From Flavobacterium solisilvae (lineage in GTDB: Bacteria; Bacteroidota; Bacteroidia; Flavobacteriales; Flavobacteriaceae): a stretch of DNA of 64,000 bases. Made by a program: the position numbers and the translations under genes. The stretch spans positions 310,001-374,000 of the forward strand of contig NZ_JAAMPT010000208.1 of the NCBI RefSeq assembly GCF_012911605.1, in the 5' to 3' direction. Within the stretch, counting starts at the first letter, position 1. The number at the start of each line of letters is the position of its first letter. This document shows positions 52,674-60,775 of this stretch, piece after piece. A model generated the notes under the pieces. That model saw only the letters and a list, made by a program, of their open reading frames with translations, searched no databases and was not told where the DNA came from.

Positions 52674-53990
52674 ATGCTCAAGAAAATACTTTTACTTTTT
52701 ATAATAGCAATTACATCAGCATCAAATGCTCAACAAACAAAATTTCAAAAAATTGATAGTTTATTGACTTTTTTGAATACCAATAACAAATTTATGGGCG
52801 AATTGTCCATCATCGAAAAAGGTAAAATGGTTTTTAGTAAAGCTTATGGCTTTGCTGATGTTGAAAGCGGAAAAAAATTAGATGTAAACACCAAATTGAA
52901 GATTGGTTCAATTACTAAAACTTTTACGGCAACTATGATTATGCAATTGGTTGACGAAAAGAAACTGACTTTAGATACAAAACTTTCAAAATTTTATCCA
53001 AAAATTCCAAACGCTGATAAAATTACCATTCATCATTTGTTGCATCACCGAACTGGAATTCCAGATTTTTTGAATGACGATCCAACAGTTGGAGAATTCA
53101 TTTATGTAGAAAATAAAAAGGAAGATTTGGTAAAGCGAATGGAGAATTACACTTCAGCATTTGAACCCAATTCGCAACACAAATACAGTAATTCCAACTA
53201 TAATTTACTCGGTTATATTATTGAAGATATTACCAAAAAAAGTTTTTCCGAAAATCTAAACACTCGAATTATTAAGAAAATAGGTTTGAAAAATACACTT
53301 TTCCCAACTAAAATTGATATTTCGAAGAACGAAGGCAACTCTTATTTTTTTGATGGAAAAAATTGGACAAAAGTTCCCGAATGGCATAGTTCATTGTCTT
53401 TTGCAGCTGGCGCAATGGCATCAACAACAGATGATTTGAATCTGTTTTTAGAAGCTTTATTGGAAGGTAAATTAACTTCAAAATCTTCTTTGGAGCAAAT
53501 GAAATCTATGGAAGATTATTATGGAAAAGGATTAATAATTGCACCTTTTGAAAACCGAAAATTTTATGGACATACTGGCGGAATTGAAAACTTTCGCGCA
53601 GCTGCAGGTTATAATCCAGAAGATAAAACAGGTTTTTCGATTATTGTAAATGGCGATAATTATAGTAGAAACGATATTATGATTGGCGTGTTGAGTTTGT
53701 TTTATGGTAGTGACTATTCATTTCCAGAATTCAAGCAATTTGAGGTTTCGAAAGCAATATTAGAGCAATACTCAGGAACATATAAATCGGCTGCATTTCC
53801 AATGAAAATTAAAGTTTTTGTAGAAAATGGCAATTTATTAGCGCAAGCAACAGGGCAAAGTTCTTTTCCGTTAACAGCAAAAAGTGAAATTGAATTTGTT
53901 TTTGAAGCTGCCATGATACAATTGAAATTTGGAGAAAATAAAATGAATTTCAAACAAGGAACGATGGAATTCGAATTTATTAAAGAATAA
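52674..53990 (+). CDS. Serine beta-lactamase-like / AmpH-type hydrolase
   Basis: 438 aa with a signal peptide (ends SNAQ). Class-C-type motifs are SITK (Ser nucleophile and Lys, in KIGSITKTFTATM), YSNSNY (Tyr) and HTGG (in GHTGGIENF). A C-terminal extension of about 100 residues forms a small beta domain. Members include peptidoglycan carboxypeptidases, esterases and D-amino acid enzymes, so the substrate is open. It may be cotranscribed with the preceding gene. Confidence 0.9.
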   Translation: MLKKILLLFIIAITSASNAQQTKFQKIDSLLTFLNTNNKFMGELSIIEKGKMVFSKAYGFADVESGKKLDVNTKLKIGSITKTFTATMIMQLVDEKKLTLDTKLSKFYPKIPNADKITIHHLLHHRTGIPDFLNDDPTVGEFIYVENKKEDLVKRMENYTSAFEPNSQHKYSNSNYNLLGYIIEDITKKSFSENLNTRIIKKIGLKNTLFPTKIDISKNEGNSYFFDGKNWTKVPEWHSSLSFAAGAMASTTDDLNLFLEALLEGKLTSKSSLEQMKSMEDYYGKGLIIAPFENRKFYGHTGGIENFRAAAGYNPEDKTGFSIIVNGDNYSRNDIMIGVLSLFYGSDYSFPEFKQFEVSKAILEQYSGTYKSAAFPMKIKVFVENGNLLAQATGQSSFPLTAKSEIEFVFEAAMIQLKFGENKMNFKQGTMEFEFIKE

Positions 53991-54007
53991 CTTTTATTTC
54001 ATAAAAC

Positions 54008-54042
54008 AAAAAAGCCGAAACTAAATTATTTCGGCTTTTTTT
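54008..54042. terminator. Terminator between the beta-lactamase-like and DOMON genes
   Basis: Perfect 13-bp stem AAAAAAGCCGAAA / TTTCGGCTTTTTT, loop CTAAATTA. Bidirectional for the convergent genes. Confidence 0.88.
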
Positions 54043-54057
54043 GATATAAGTTGTAGA

Positions 54058-54840
54058 CTAATTTATAATAATTTTCTTCCAAGATTTTTCAGTTTCATTT
54101 ACTAATTCTAAAAGGTAAATTCCGGTTTGTAAACCTTTTACATTTACTTCAGGAGCATCGGTTTCATTTTTAACTTCAACTGATTTTATAAAAGCGCCCG
54201 TTTGAGAGTAAATATTGATTTTTTGCAATGTTGTTTTCGCTTTTACAAGAAATTCTCCGTTGGATGGATTTGGGTAAATTTGAGTAGCTCTTAATGAAAA
54301 ATCTTCAACGCCAAGTGTTGATAAAGGCGTATTTATCGCATAGCCACGATTAGAAAAGCCATGACTGTTAAGCGTATAACCTGCTGTACTTCTTCGAGCA
54401 AAAGCAAAATCAATTGAAGCTTCTGAAAAATTAAACTGATAATCATCGGTATCATTTGTATTAAAAGGTCTTGAAAAAACTATAGTTCTAAGTCCGTTAG
54501 AAGGAGTGTTATCAGAATTTGATACTAATGTCCAATTGTTAGTTGTGTCTGGAGTTGGAGCAATTCCTACTCCATTATGTGATGCATCAACTAAGGTTAC
54601 ATTATTCCAATAAACTACATCAATTCCATCAACCATTCCATCACCATCTTCAAAAGATCCAAATTGTAATGCAAACCATCTGTCATTTGGTCCAGACAAA
54701 GTTAATGTGGCTGTTTGAGTAGTATTGTTGAGTAGTAAAGTGGCTGTTGTATTACTCAACAAGTTAACTAATCCAGTAGATTTTTGTTGCGCAAATGCAC
54801 TTAAACTAATTAAAGAGATAATAAGTAAAGTTTTTTTCAT
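54058..54840 (-). CDS. Secreted DOMON-domain protein with T9SS sorting domain
   Basis: 260 aa: signal peptide (ends SAFAQQ), then a DOMON-like domain (about 20-175: WFALQFGSFEDGDGMVDGID, then VTLVDASHNG, TIVFSRPFNTNDTDDYQF) and a type A T9SS C-terminal domain beginning IYPNPSNGEFLVKA and ending GIYLLELVNETEKSWKK. DOMON domains bind heme or sugar; the residue pattern resembles cytochrome-b562-like/dopamine hydroxylase types, but heme ligands cannot be assigned here. Secretion by T9SS to the cell surface is expected. It forms an operon with the ankyrin gene (6-base gap). Confidence 0.85.
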   Translation of the reverse strand: MKKTLLIISLISLSAFAQQKSTGLVNLLSNTTATLLLNNTTQTATLTLSGPNDRWFALQFGSFEDGDGMVDGIDVVYWNNVTLVDASHNGVGIAPTPDTTNNWTLVSNSDNTPSNGLRTIVFSRPFNTNDTDDYQFNFSEASIDFAFARRSTAGYTLNSHGFSNRGYAINTPLSTLGVEDFSLRATQIYPNPSNGEFLVKAKTTLQKINIYSQTGAFIKSVEVKNETDAPEVNVKGLQTGIYLLELVNETEKSWKKIIIN

Positions 54841-54846
54841 AAACGT

Positions 54847-55374
54847 TTATTTTAAAAGATTGATAATAGCTTCGTTTCCAGAAAAAGCGGCATATTCAAA
54901 TGCTGTTTTTCCTTTGTTGTCTTGTAATGATTTATCAGCTTTATTAGCTAATAATAATTTTACTAATTCGATGTTTTTAAACTGAACAGCATACATTAAT
55001 GCGGTTGTCCCTTGTGCATCAGTTAGGTTTACATCGGCTTTTTTATTGATTAATAATGAAGCTATTTCGTTGTTTCCTTTAACGATACTAGCCATCAAAG
55101 CCGTTCCCATTTCGCTTTTAGTATTTAATTCGCAATTGTTTTCAATCAAAACTTTTGCGACTTCGTTGTTTCCTCGATAGCAAGCTAGAATTAAAGGTGT
55201 ATATCCGTTAGTATTTATTGTGTTAAAAGCTTTTGCATCTGTTTTAATGATTTCTAATGCTTGTTGTGCGGTTCCTTTTCTGGCGATTTCAAATACATCT
55301 AATTTTTCCTGAGCAATTGAAGTCAAACTAAAAAAGAAAACAATAAAAAGAAATGCGAATGTATTTAATTTCAT
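54847..55374 (-). CDS. Exported ankyrin-repeat protein
   Basis: 175 aa: signal peptide (ends TSIAQ) followed by about four ankyrin repeats (NGYTPLILACYRGNNEVAKVL, GTALMASIVKGNNEIASLL, GTTALMYAVQFKNIELVKLL, GKTAFEYAAFSGNEAIINLL). Location is periplasmic or extracellular. Similar exported ankyrins near catalase genes in proteobacteria aid peroxide resistance; here the partner is a DOMON/T9SS protein. One-mismatch -7 AACATTTG near 55408-55415 on the minus strand. Confidence 0.88.
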   Translation of the reverse strand: MKLNTFAFLFIVFFFSLTSIAQEKLDVFEIARKGTAQQALEIIKTDAKAFNTINTNGYTPLILACYRGNNEVAKVLIENNCELNTKSEMGTALMASIVKGNNEIASLLINKKADVNLTDAQGTTALMYAVQFKNIELVKLLLANKADKSLQDNKGKTAFEYAAFSGNEAIINLLK

Positions 55375-55443
55375 GTTTCAAGTTTGATTATTACTTCTTG
55401 ATGAATCAAATGTTAAAAGGTTGCGTCAATTTGTTAAAAAAGG

Positions 55444-56466
55444 TTAAATTTTTTTAGTTGAATCGCGTTGTCTTAATTCTGTTTTGATTACAGTTGTAGT
55501 AAAAGTGTAAGTTTCGTCGTTGCTTTCAAGTTTGTCGATTAGTAATTGTGCTGCAACTTCGCCAATTTCTGGACCATGTTGACTAACCGTTGACATACTT
55601 GGAGTCATTCTTCGTGACCAAACACCATCAGCAAAACCAATGATTGATAGTTCTTGTGGAATTTTATATCCGTTTTGAATGCCTAATTTCATTGCTGTTA
55701 CCGATGCATGTTCGTCAAGAGCAAAAACGCCGTCGGGTTTGTTTTTGATAAAGAAACCGCCAATTTTAGAATTAAATTCTTCGTTGTTATTAGTTAGTAT
55801 GACTAAATCTTCGTCAACCTTTATTCCTTTTGCTTCGATGGCTTTGTAAAAACCTTTTGCTCTAAGTTTTCCAACGCTTAAATTATCAATGGCTGATAAC
55901 AATGCTATTTTTTTACAACCCGATTTTATTAAATGTTCGGTTGCATTCACTGCCGATTCGAAATCATCAACTATTACTTTGTCGCAGTTTACTTCGTCGG
56001 CAATTCGGTCAAACATTACAATTGGCGTTCCTTCATTGATAATTTCTTTAAAATGATTGAAGCTTTGAAGTTTTTGAGATTCTTCTGAAATGGAAAGAAT
56101 AAAACCATCGATAGTTCCGTTACTCAACATTTCAAGCGCGTTGATTTCTTTTTCTAATGATTCATTAGAAATACAAGTAATCACTTTATAGCCTTTTTCG
56201 TCACAAACTTTCTCAATTCCGCTAAAAACTTTAGCAAAAAAAGAATTTAAGATATTAGGAATGATTACACCAATAGTTTTAGTTTTTCTATTTTTTAGAT
56301 TTAAACCAATAACATTTGGCTTGTAATTTTTCAGTTTTGCATATTCCTGAACGCGCTGTTTTGTTGGTTCGCTAATCTCTGGACTTCCGTTCAAAGCCTT
56401 GGAAACTGTCGAAACAGAAACTCCTAATTCTTTTGCAATTTGTTTTAAAGTGGCTTTCGATTTCAT
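55444..56466 (-). CDS. LacI-family transcriptional regulator
   Basis: 340 aa: N-terminal HTH (ATLKQIAKELGVSVSTVSKALNG) and hinge, then a periplasmic-binding-protein-like effector domain with TIGVIIPNILNSFFAKVF and IPQELSIIGFADG. It probably senses a sugar or related metabolite; no carbohydrate operon is adjacent, so its target lies elsewhere or it controls the neighbouring ankyrin/DOMON operon. Confidence 0.9.
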   Translation of the reverse strand: MKSKATLKQIAKELGVSVSTVSKALNGSPEISEPTKQRVQEYAKLKNYKPNVIGLNLKNRKTKTIGVIIPNILNSFFAKVFSGIEKVCDEKGYKVITCISNESLEKEINALEMLSNGTIDGFILSISEESQKLQSFNHFKEIINEGTPIVMFDRIADEVNCDKVIVDDFESAVNATEHLIKSGCKKIALLSAIDNLSVGKLRAKGFYKAIEAKGIKVDEDLVILTNNNEEFNSKIGGFFIKNKPDGVFALDEHASVTAMKLGIQNGYKIPQELSIIGFADGVWSRRMTPSMSTVSQHGPEIGEVAAQLLIDKLESNDETYTFTTTVIKTELRQRDSTKKI

Positions 56467-56574
56467 TTGGTCATTGTTAAAGTGTAAAAATAGAAAAATA
56501 AATTATAGGAATGGTATAATTATTTAGATTCGCTAATTGGTTGAAAAGCAATTAAAAGAATCTTTTTCTTACTG

Positions 56575-56650
56575 TTTGCATATATGATATTTATTTGTAC
56601 TTTTGCACTCCCTTAATTGGGAATGGAATGTTTAATTAAAATAAATTATT
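56575..56650 (+). promoter_or_regulatory. rplM promoter and 5' leader
   Basis: A -33 TTTG (56575-56578) and a -7 TACTTTTG (56598-56605) are spaced by 19 bases, close to consensus. The leader of about 40 bases contains CTCCC-TTAATT-GGGAATG, a short GC stem in AT-rich sequence. It could be an autoregulatory L13 or S9 binding site; I recall candidate r-protein leaders of L13 in Bacteroidota but cannot check the match. Confidence 0.6.
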
Positions 56651-57106
56651 GTGAACACATTAAGCTACAAGACAGTTTCAGCAAACAAAGCTACTGCAGA
56701 CAAGCAGTGGGTTGTTGTAGACGCTGAAGGTCATAACTTAGGTCGTTTAGCTTCAAAAGTTGCGATGCTTTTGAGAGGTAAATACAAGCCAAGTTATACA
56801 CCGCACGTTGATTGTGGAGATAACGTAATTGTTATCAACGCAGAAAAAATCAACCTAACTGGAAACAAGTTAGATGACAAAACGTACATCAGACACACAG
56901 GTTATCCAGGAGGACAAAGAAGCTTATCTGCAAAAGTAATGCAACAAAAAAACCCTGCATTATTAGTAGAGAAAGCTGTAAAAGGAATGTTACCTAAAAA
57001 CAAATTAGGTGCTGAATTATTCCGCAATTTAAATGTAAACGTTGGTTCAGAGCACAAACATGCAGCTCAACAACCAAAAACCGTAAACCTTAACGACTTA
57101 AAGTAA
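56651..57106 (+). CDS. rplM: 50S ribosomal protein L13
   Basis: 151 aa. Starts with GTG (MNTLSYKTVSANKATADKQW), the usual start in this genus; DAEGHNLGRLASKVAMLLRGK and GMLPKNKLGAELFRNLNV are L13. The stop codon overlaps the rpsI ATG by one base. With rpsI it forms the standard L13-S9 operon. Confidence 0.97.
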   Translation: MNTLSYKTVSANKATADKQWVVVDAEGHNLGRLASKVAMLLRGKYKPSYTPHVDCGDNVIVINAEKINLTGNKLDDKTYIRHTGYPGGQRSLSAKVMQQKNPALLVEKAVKGMLPKNKLGAELFRNLNVNVGSEHKHAAQQPKTVNLNDLK

Positions 57107-57492
57107 TGGGAGTTATTCACAAAATCGGTAGAAGAAAATGTGCAGTTGCACGTGTTTATGTTTCTGAAGGAACAGGAAAAATTACCGTAAACAAAAGAGA
57201 ATTTAACAACTACTTCCCAACAGCTACTTTACAGTACAAAGTATTGCAACCAATGTCTATGACAAACAATGCAGAAAACTTTGATGTAAAAGTAAATGTA
57301 TATGGTGGTGGTTCTACAGGACAAGCTGAAGCTGTAAGAATGGCAATCGCTCGCGCAATGTGTGAAGTTGAAGCTGAAAACAGAGCTATCCTAAAACCAG
57401 AAGGATTACTAACAAGAGATCCAAGAATGGTTGAACGTAAAAAATTCGGTCAGAAAAAAGCACGTAAGAGATTCCAATTCTCAAAACGTTAA
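57106..57492 (+). CDS. rpsI: 30S ribosomal protein S9
   Basis: 128 aa, with GRRKCAVARVYVSEGTGKITVNKRE and the C-terminal basic GQKKARKRFQFSKR tail that reaches the P-site tRNA. Its ATG shares the A of the rplM TAA. rpsB follows after 154 bases. Confidence 0.97.
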   Translation: MGVIHKIGRRKCAVARVYVSEGTGKITVNKREFNNYFPTATLQYKVLQPMSMTNNAENFDVKVNVYGGGSTGQAEAVRMAIARAMCEVEAENRAILKPEGLLTRDPRMVERKKFGQKKARKRFQFSKR

Positions 57493-57646
57493 TATTCAGA
57501 TTTTTTTACAAATTAAAATTGAAATTAATAAAGTTGCCGATATTCTTTTTGACGAAAAAGGAATTAGTTTAGCATCTAAATTTTCAAGACGAACGAAAGT
57601 AACTACTTGAAAATTGCTATAACAACGGAACGTAAACTATTACACA
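57493..57646 (+). promoter_or_regulatory. rpsB upstream region
   Basis: A 154-base gap without a start-containing gene. No strong terminator or clean TAnnTTTG is seen, so rpsB may be cotranscribed with rplM-rpsI. A start-less open stretch (about 57495-57610) exists; see rejected items. An r-protein S2 leader is possible but not shown. Confidence 0.35.
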
Positions 57647-58432
57647 ATGGCAAACAAAATTGAAGTTAAAGATTTATTAGAAGCAGGTGTTCACTTTGGA
57701 CACATGACTCGTAAATGGGATCCAAATATGGCTCCATACATTTATATGGAAAGAAATGGTATTCATATCATCAATCTATATAAAACTGCAGCTAAAATTG
57801 AAGAAGCTAACGAAGCTTTGAAAAAAATTGCTGCATCGGGTAGAAAAGTACTTTTCGTAGCTACCAAAAAACAAGCAAAAGACATCGTAGCTGAAAAAGC
57901 TGCAGCTTGTAACATGCCTTACATCACTGAAAGATGGCCAGGTGGAATGTTGACTAACTTTGTTACTATCCGTAAAGCTGTTAAAAAAATGGCTTCTATC
58001 GATAAAATGAAGAAAGACGGAACATTCATGACACTTTCTAAAAAAGAAAGATTACAAGTTGATCGTCTACGTGCTAAATTAGAGAAGAACTTAGGTTCTA
58101 TCGCTGACATGTCTAGATTACCTGCTGCATTATTCGTAGTAGATATCAAAGCTGAACACATCGCAGTAAAAGAAGCACAAAAATTAAACATTCCAGTTTT
58201 CGCAATGGTTGATACTAACTCTGATCCACGTGAAGTAGATTACGTTATCCCAGCCAATGATGATGCTTCAAAATCAATTGATAAAATTTTATCTTTAGTT
58301 ACTGATGCTGTAAAAGACGGATTAGCAAACAGAACTTCTGACAAAGAAGTTGATGCTCCAGAAGTTGAAACAGCTGTTGCTGAAGTTGCTGCTCCAGAAG
58401 TAGAAGCTACAGAAACTAAATCTGAAGAATAA
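57647..58432 (+). CDS. rpsB: 30S ribosomal protein S2
   Basis: 261 aa. EAGVHFGHMTRKWDPNMAPYIYMER, TERWPGGMLTNFVTIRK and IPVFAMVDTNSDP are diagnostic of S2. The C-terminal about 35 residues are Val/Ala/Glu-rich low complexity (VDAPEVETAVAEVAAPEVEA). tsf follows after 117 bases with a hairpin between. Confidence 0.97.
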   Translation: MANKIEVKDLLEAGVHFGHMTRKWDPNMAPYIYMERNGIHIINLYKTAAKIEEANEALKKIAASGRKVLFVATKKQAKDIVAEKAAACNMPYITERWPGGMLTNFVTIRKAVKKMASIDKMKKDGTFMTLSKKERLQVDRLRAKLEKNLGSIADMSRLPAALFVVDIKAEHIAVKEAQKLNIPVFAMVDTNSDPREVDYVIPANDDASKSIDKILSLVTDAVKDGLANRTSDKEVDAPEVETAVAEVAAPEVEATETKSEE

Positions 58433-58443
58433 ATCAACAACAT

Positions 58444-58508
58444 AATTACGAATTATGAGTTTCGAATTGCGTTGTTTTGGCGTAATTTTTAATTCGTAAT
58501 TCGTAATT
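58444..58508. repeat. Inverted repeat between rpsB and tsf
   Basis: AATTACGAATTA (58444-58455) pairs with TAATTCGTAATT (58490-58501), and a second TTCGTAATT follows at once; the arms are built from the word AATTCGTAATT. A T-run follows, so it may partly terminate or attenuate between the two genes. Same style as 23225 and 24595. Confidence 0.75.
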
Positions 58509-58549
58509 TTTTTTAAAGAATTTTTTAATCTTAAAATATAAAAAACAAA

Positions 58550-59512
58550 ATGGCAACAATTACTGCTGCAGACGTAAATAAATTAAGACAATCTACAGGT
58601 GCCGGAATGATGGACTGTAAAAAAGCTTTAGTTGAAGCTGATGGAGATTTCGATAAAGCAATACAAATCCTTAGAGAAAAAGGACAAAAAGTTGCTGCTA
58701 ATCGTTCTGACCGTGAGTCTTCTGAAGGTGCTGCTGTTTCTTTTGTTAATGCAGACAATACAAAAGGAGCTATCATTACTTTAAACTGTGAAACAGATTT
58801 CGTAGGTAAAAACGAAGCTTTCGTAACTTTAGCTAAAGATTTAGTAGAAAGAGCAATCAACTTCTCTTCTAAAGAAGAATTTTTAGCATCAGATTTCAAC
58901 GGAATTACGGTTGCTGAAAAATTAATCGAGCAAACTGGTGTTATCGGTGAAAAAATCGAAATCGGTGGTTTTGAAATCTTAGAAGGTGCATTCGTTGGAT
59001 CTTATGTTCACGTGAACAAAATTGCTGCTTTAACAGCTATTTCTGCTAAAGTTGACAACGCTGAAACATTAACAAAAGATATCTCTATGCAAGTTGCTTC
59101 AATGGGAGCTGACACATTATCTTACAAAGATTTTGATCCTGCTTTCGTTGCCTCAGAACTTGCTGCTCGTATTGCTGTAATCGAAAAAGAAAACGAAGAA
59201 GCTGCACGTTTAGGAAAAACATTGAAAAACGTTCCTAAATACATCTCTTTCTCTCAATTAACTCCAGAAGTTATCAAACAAGCAGAAGAAGATGCAAAAG
59301 CTGAATTAAAAGCAGAAGGTAAACCAGAGGCAATTTGGGACAAAATCCTTCCAGGAAAAGTAGCTCGTTTTATTTCTGACAATACTACTTTAGATCAAGA
59401 AAAAGCATTATTAGATCAAAACTTCATCAAAGATGACAGTAAAAAAGTAGCTGATTATGTTAAAGGATTTAATGTAGAAATCACTGGTTTCAAACGTGTT
59501 TCTTTAGGATAA
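58550..59512 (+). CDS. tsf: Translation elongation factor Ts
   Basis: Nucleotide exchange factor for EF-Tu. 320 aa, longer than E. coli EF-Ts. The N-terminal TITAADVNKLRQSTGAGMMDCKKALVEADGD module is standard; the dimerisation core has the NCETDFVGKNEAF motif and the ISMQVASMG... segment. Usual position after rpsB. A terminator follows. Confidence 0.97.
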   Translation: MATITAADVNKLRQSTGAGMMDCKKALVEADGDFDKAIQILREKGQKVAANRSDRESSEGAAVSFVNADNTKGAIITLNCETDFVGKNEAFVTLAKDLVERAINFSSKEEFLASDFNGITVAEKLIEQTGVIGEKIEIGGFEILEGAFVGSYVHVNKIAALTAISAKVDNAETLTKDISMQVASMGADTLSYKDFDPAFVASELAARIAVIEKENEEAARLGKTLKNVPKYISFSQLTPEVIKQAEEDAKAELKAEGKPEAIWDKILPGKVARFISDNTTLDQEKALLDQNFIKDDSKKVADYVKGFNVEITGFKRVSLG

Positions 59513-59535
59513 TATAGTATCAAATTTTAGATAGT

Positions 59536-59574
59536 AACCTCGTTTCTTAATTGAAACGAGGTTTTTTGTTTTTT
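59536..59574 (+). terminator. Terminator after tsf
   Basis: Perfect 11-bp stem AACCTCGTTTC / GAAACGAGGTT, loop TTAATT, then a T-run. Confidence 0.9.
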
Positions 59575-59610
59575 GGAGCAACAGGTTTATGCTTTTTGCT
59601 ATATTTTTTT

Positions 59611-59800
59611 GCATAACCCTAATTGGATACAGAATTACCCCGATAGGATACTTTGTTATTGTTATAGGATACTTGATTACTCCAGTTGGATATTTAGTTC
59701 ATACGGATGGAAGCTTTATCTTTTTAGTAATATTGTGTTTTGATGTAATAGGATGGATTTTTACCCCAATGAAATGCTTATTTACCCTAACTTGATGAGC
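59611..59800. repeat. Degenerate tandem array with 21-bp period
   Basis: GGATAC or close variants recur at 59625, 59646, 59667, 59688, (59709), 59751 and around 59772-59793, exactly 21 or 42 bases apart; each is preceded by a CCCxxAT-like word (ACCCTAATTGG, ACCCCGATAGG, ACTCCAGTTGG, ACCCCAATG, ACCCTAACTTG). About nine units. An ORF from the ATG at 59589 to 59795 (68 aa) reads it as a heptad, ITPIGYL-like; whether it is translated is unclear. Not related to the other repeats of the window. Confidence 0.75.
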
Positions 59801-59982
59801 AGTTTATGGGGTATTATTTACTATAACTCTTATGAAATTGAATAATTGTATGTTGATGTTTCACTTTTTTTTGGTTAAAAATTTGTTAATGTAGTATTTT
59901 TCAGTTTTTTTGGCATTTGGTTTGTAATTTGATTGATAGCAAGATGTTGCTAAGTATTATTTCCAATCAAAAAATTATTATT
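59801..59982 (+). other. AT-rich upstream region of the 59983 gene
   Basis: No gene. Poly-T stretches and a TATTTTTC (one mismatch to the -7 consensus, about 59893-59900) are the only signals seen. The 21-bp array ends just upstream. Confidence 0.35.
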
Positions 59983-60642
59983 ATGAATGCAAATGTTAAA
60001 ATTGAAGAGATTGCACCATTGGGAGATTTTGTTTTAACGAGTTATACTCGTGATTTTGGAGCAATAGAGAGTAAGTTTCCAAAACTAAATGCTGATTTTA
60101 AGGCAGAATTTGAAGCTAAATTGGCTCTTGTTAAAGATTTAGAGAGTAGTTTAGTTTTGACTGAACAGCAAAAAGGTGTTACTGCGAGTTTGTATGCCGA
60201 GGCAAATGAGCTTAGTAAAGAGTTGAATTTTTTGAAGGTTTATGTTAAGGATGCTGGTTTGAATTTTGGTGTTGTTTTACCCTTGAAACAGGACTTGCAG
60301 AATGGTAATATTGAAGGAGCTTTGCTAAAAATGGAAGCTGTTAAACAGTTTGTAGTTACTCATAAAACTGCATTAATGGAAGAAGGTATGCCTGCTGAAT
60401 TTGATGTTGTATTAGCCAATTATAAATTGAGTATGACAACAAAAAATAATTTGCAAAATGAGATTTTGAATAATAGAAAGCAATTGACTGAGGTGAATAA
60501 AGTTCATTATGAAGAGTTGAAGTCTATGATTAAGAAAATTTGCAGTAAGGGTAAATTAGTTTTTACAAAAACTGTTTATGAGGATGAATATGTAGTGACG
60601 AAGGTAGCTCAACGAATGCGTGCTGCAAAACGTACAGCATAA
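59983..60642 (+). CDS. Conserved helical protein of unknown function
   Basis: 219 aa starting at the ATG at 59983 (the TTG at 59917 would add a start-like artefact from A/T-rich sequence). No signal peptide or membrane helix; almost all predicted helix, with charged coiled-coil-like stretches such as FKAEFEAKLALVKDLESSLV and NEILNNRKQLTEVNKVHYEELKS. It begins NVKIEEIAPLGDFVLTSYTRDF. I know similar small Bacteroidota proteins with this NVKIEEIAPLGDF start but no function. It ends with the basic AQRMRAAKRTA. Flanked by the 21-bp array and a terminator. Confidence 0.65.
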   Translation: MNANVKIEEIAPLGDFVLTSYTRDFGAIESKFPKLNADFKAEFEAKLALVKDLESSLVLTEQQKGVTASLYAEANELSKELNFLKVYVKDAGLNFGVVLPLKQDLQNGNIEGALLKMEAVKQFVVTHKTALMEEGMPAEFDVVLANYKLSMTTKNNLQNEILNNRKQLTEVNKVHYEELKSMIKKICSKGKLVFTKTVYEDEYVVTKVAQRMRAAKRTA

Positions 60643-60663
60643 TGATTTTGTGATTTAGATTTT

Positions 60664-60694
60664 AAAAGGTTTGCGATAGCAAGCCTTTTTTTTT
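60664..60694 (+). terminator. Terminator after the 219-aa unknown gene
   Basis: AAGGTTTGC / GCAAGCCTT stem (one G-T wobble), GATA loop, followed by a run of T. Confidence 0.85.
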
Positions 60695-60775
60695 AATTTT
60701 AAGTTAAATTTTTTTATATAAAATATTGTTATAAATTGTCAATGTTTTATTACTAACTACATAACTTATTATCTT

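Noticed and set aside
57495-57610. Start-less open frame upstream of rpsB that reads like a small protein (KVADILFDEKGISLASKF)
   Set aside because: No ATG, GTG or TTG in frame before it and no homologue that I recognise. Probably chance or part of an rpsB leader.
59589-59795. 68-aa ORF across the 21-bp array as a real protein
   Set aside because: Its heptad is a trivial result of a 21-bp period; no signal for translation. Kept only as a repeat.
3888-60775. tRNA, rRNA, CRISPR array, transposase or integrase genes
   Set aside because: None found in the window; repeats present are short words or the structured element, without regular CRISPR spacing or spacer diversity.
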